This document shows, piece after piece, positions 61,133 to 64,000 of a stretch of 64,000 bases of DNA (its first letter is position 1; each line of letters starts with the position of its first letter). Under the pieces are notes generated by a model. It was not told the DNA's origin and did not search any database. It saw only the letters and a list, made by a program, of their open reading frames with translations. This stretch comes from Silurus meridionalis (Eukaryota > Chordata > Actinopteri > Siluriformes > Siluridae). The stretch covers positions 26,809,632-26,873,631 of the forward strand of contig NC_060885.1 of NCBI RefSeq assembly GCF_014805685.1. Reading direction: 5' to 3'. The position numbers and the translations under genes are program-made.

Positions 61133-62373
61133 TCTTTGTTTATGTACACAAACATCACTTTCAACATTGCTTTGATAATTACACTGTAACTGTAAGGGAA
61201 GGGCTACGTCATTATTATTTCTATAATGAACATATTATTAAGAATAAAATCAAAATAATAAAAATAAAAAAGTAATAAGCAGATGTCTATAAATATAATA
61301 TAATATTTAATATTTCTTCTAATAAATAAAAACATTGCTGTGTGAATAAGGTACTTTCATATAAAGTATGCACACACACCATGGCAGGAGGAAAGCTGCA
61401 GCCACACTGGCACCTGCTGCTACTGCAACAATGTAGGTTATGATGAGGTTGCTCTTAATACACACTACCAGGATCATGAAAGGAATTGCCCACTGTAACA
61501 CACACACAGGGGTTAAAATTTAGCAACATCTAACAACAAGCACACAAACAAACACAAGTTGCAGTCACTTACCGAGATGCCGACGTAGACTGCTGTCTTT
61601 TTGCCAAAGCGCGTAAGGAAGAGCTGCCACAGAGGGATGGTGAGGGTTCCAGAGAGCTAAACACGCACAAAAGTGTTGGACCTTTTACAAACTGAAATAA
61701 TATCATTAAAGAGTGACCATGATGGTGTATTGTTTTGGATAGTATTATGGAGAGTATTTTCTCAGACTAACTGAACAGTGTTATACAACACACACTCTGC
61801 ATCCAGGAAACATTACCCTGAGATTAGAGCGTGTGTGTTTGTGTGTGTCTCCACCTAGGATGCAGTCAGCACTACTTTCTCTCGAATTTCTGTCTAAAGC
61901 TGGAAAACATCTGACATCCCACCTTACCAATACATTCCTACTGTCATTACCAAGCAAAAGTACATATACACACACACCCAACACTCTTTTCTGACCTTTT
62001 ATATATCAAAACAAGTGGTTTTCATTGACCACAAAAACAACTCAAAATTCTGGCAGCATGTTTTGAGAAGCAATATTATGGGATGGAGAACTACGAATGG
62101 ACATTCCAGCCCAAGGTTCTCCCAGGAACTTGCTACACTTTCCACTCTCTCTTTCCTTACTTTATTCCTCAGCTACGTTCACTCCCATATTAAAACTGGA
62201 ACACACTCACCAAGCCAGGGATGAAATTATTCTATCAGTTCCACACACCCACACTCACACAGTAGATTTGGAAAGTCTGACACACTCACCATGATGACGA
62301 GGAGAATGTTCTGGAAGTTGTCGCGCAGTCCAAGTGTATAGGTCAGGAACAGAGCAAAGTTTCCCTCCATCAG
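60374..62373 (-). CDS. mfsd2a: MFSD2A-type sodium-dependent lysophosphatidylcholine symporter, C-terminal five exons (partial)
   Basis: The exons on the - strand are 62290-62373 (LMEGNFALFLTYTLGLRDNF), 61573-61656 (LSGTLTIPLWQLFLTRFGKK, then TAVYVGIS), 61380-61492 (WAIPFMILVVCIKSNLIITY, ending FLLPW), 60919-61062 (SMLPDAVDDYKVNNPFSQGH to KFASGVSLGISTLSL) and 60374-60557 (FAGYVSRACVQPDSVNLTLK to the TGA). Together they give 203 codons including the stop, with all phases and GT-AG sites consistent. They cover the C-terminal half of a 12-helix major-facilitator protein that imports lysophosphatidylcholine-borne DHA at the plasma membrane. The EGNFALF and FNKFASG signatures point to MFSD2A rather than MFSD2B. 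Which teleost paralogue it is cannot be decided here. Upstream exons lie outside the window. Confidence 0.95.
60560..60612. repeat. (CA)n microsatellite at the acceptor of the last mfsd2a exon
   Basis: On the gene strand it is a TG run ending at TATAG|CTTTGCG, so it stands where a pyrimidine tract is expected. Confidence 0.97.
61078..61130. repeat. (CA)n microsatellite near the acceptor of the fourth visible mfsd2a exon
   Basis: On the gene strand it is a TG run ending 16 bases before exon 60919-61062. Confidence 0.97.
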
Positions 62374-62792
62374 CTTTAGGTAAAATTATACAAAATAATT
62401 AAATATAAATATATTTATAAAGAAAAATATAATCAGGTTTCCTATTATTTAGAGTAGCTCTACTTTTAATTTCAGTCTGATCAGCATCATGATCCAAACT
62501 TTCAGCATTCAGGTAATACATTTCTCATTTTTGATTCAGCTTTTAGAATGTTAAAATGTATTATTTATTAAAAAAAAAATCATTAAAGCCAAGTTTTAAT
62601 ATTAGCATTTATGAATTTGAAAACTTTCACCTCAACCTTCAGCAGCTGTTTGCTATGTGTAAACATGCTAACAAATGGCTAATCTTCAGGATTTACAGAT
62701 TAGCAAGAAAAACATTTCAGTACTTGGGCTCTTCATCACATGCCACATCCCAATCAGGCTCACTGATTAGAGCTCGAACTCTTCTTTTAGAA

Positions 62793-64000
62793 CAGGTGCA
62801 TCCCAATAAATTAGAATATCATTAAAAAGTTGATTTCTTTTAGTAATTCAATGCAAAAAGTAAATCTTGTATATATTATATAGATTCATCGCACACAGAC
62901 TGATATATTTCAAGTGTTTACTTTTTTAATTTTGATGATTATGGCTTATAGCTAATGAAAACCCACAATTCAGTATCTCAGTAAATGAGAATATTGTAAA
63001 AAATGTTCAATATTGGAGACTCAGGGTGTCACACTCTAATCAGCTAATTAAATCCAAACACCTGCAAAGGTTTCCTGAGCCTTTAAATGGTGTCTCAGAC
63101 TGGTTCAGGCTACACAATCCTGGGGAAAGACTGCTGACTTGCCAGTTGTCTAGAAGACGATCATTGACACCATGTACATGAAGGATAAGACACAAAAAGT
63201 CATCACTAAAGAAGCTGGCTGTTCACAGAGTGCTGTATCCAAGCACATTAATGGAAAGTTGAATGGAAGGGAAAAAAAATGTGGTAGAAAAAGGTAAAAT
63301 GAAGCCCATTCAAGAATTTTGGGGAGATTCTCAAAGAGTGGAGTGCAGCTGGAGTCAGTGCTTCAAGAGCCACCAAGCACAGACATATCCATGGGCTACA
63401 ACTGACCCATTCCTTGTGTCAAGCCACTCCTGAACCAGAGACAACATCAGATGTGTCTTACCTGGGCAAAGGACAAAAATGACTGGACTGTTGCACAGTG
63501 AGCCAAAGTCGTCTTGTCAGATGAAAGGAAAGAAAATCTATCATCTTATTTCAAAATCAAGGTCCCAGAGTATGGAAGAAGATAGGAGAGGAAAAGAATG
63601 AAAGTTGCTTGAGGTCCAGTGTAAAGTTTGCACAGTCAGTGTTGGTTTGTGGAGTCATGGCATCTGCTGGTGTTGGTCCACTGTGTTTTATTAAGTCCAA
63701 GGTCAGCAAAATGTGTTGTGTGGTTGACTGGCCAGCAAACTCACCAGAACTAAACCCTATAGAAAATCTGTAGGATATTGTCAAGAGGAAAATGAAAAGC
63801 AAGAGACCAGAAAATGCAAGTGGGCTGAAGGACTTTGTCAAATAATCCTGGGCTTTCATACCACCTCAGCAGTGCCACAGACTGATCCTTCATGCCACAC
63901 TGAATTGAGGCAGTAATTAAAGCAAAAGAAGCCCATACCAAGTACTGAGTACATATACAGTAAATGAACATACTTCCCAGAAGGCCAACAATTCACTTAA
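62793..64000 (+). mobile_element. Tc1-like element in an mfsd2a intron, decayed, runs off the window
   Basis: The left end CAGGTGCATCCCAATAAATT begins a long inverted repeat with the familiar TATGGCTTATAGCTAATGAA block (62939-62960). A transposase remnant on the + strand starts about 63172 (MYMKDKTQKVITKEAGCSQS-type reading, KHINGKLNGREKK). It is interrupted by frameshifts and stops, with PSSPELNPIENL-like sequence near 63735-63770. The right end is beyond the window. It lies in the intron upstream of the first visible mfsd2a exon (on the gene's own strand), opposite to transcription. Confidence 0.85.

Overview
The window is nuclear DNA of a teleost fish. It has split genes with GT-AG introns, dense microsatellites, and a fish-type repeat load: Tc1/mariner, hAT, PIF/Harbinger, and RTE, L2-like and L1-like LINEs. 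The repeat mix resembles that of ostariophysan genomes such as catfishes, but this is an impression and not a test. No bacterial or viral gene organisation is visible.

Layout. (1) 1-1260, + strand: the last two coding exons and 3' end of l2hgdh (L-2-hydroxyglutarate dehydrogenase), with an apparent one-base deletion in the last exon. (2) 1.5-35 kb: a repeat-rich region made partly of segmental copies of an immunoglobulin-superfamily gene unit. It holds one complete orphan promoter plus signal-peptide exon (11.1 kb), one decayed copy of that exon (22.1 kb), and three copies of a short segment that may contain an exon (2.8, 16.8 and 23.1 kb). An intact Tc1 element with a full 340-residue transposase sits inside a hAT element with clean target duplications (11.7-14.4 kb). 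(3) 35.7-40.1 kb, + strand: one complete four-exon gene for a 320-residue B7-like membrane protein (signal peptide, V-set domain, second Ig-like domain without the usual cysteines, transmembrane segment, short tail). (4) 44.6-55.8 kb: two further damaged copies of the B7-like gene in a tandem duplication. The second of these (51.6-55.8 kb) is split by a PIF/Harbinger element whose accessory Myb/SANT-like gene is intact over eight exons while its transposase gene is broken. (5) 60.4-62.4 kb, - strand: the last five coding exons of an mfsd2a-type lysophosphatidylcholine transporter gene. A degraded Tc1-like element lies in its next intron and runs off the window.

The two housekeeping genes flank a small, actively rearranging B7-like cluster with one apparently functional member. 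The rest of the cluster is fragments left by unequal duplication, microhomology deletion and transposon insertion. All family assignments come from reading the sequence and from family knowledge; no database search was run.
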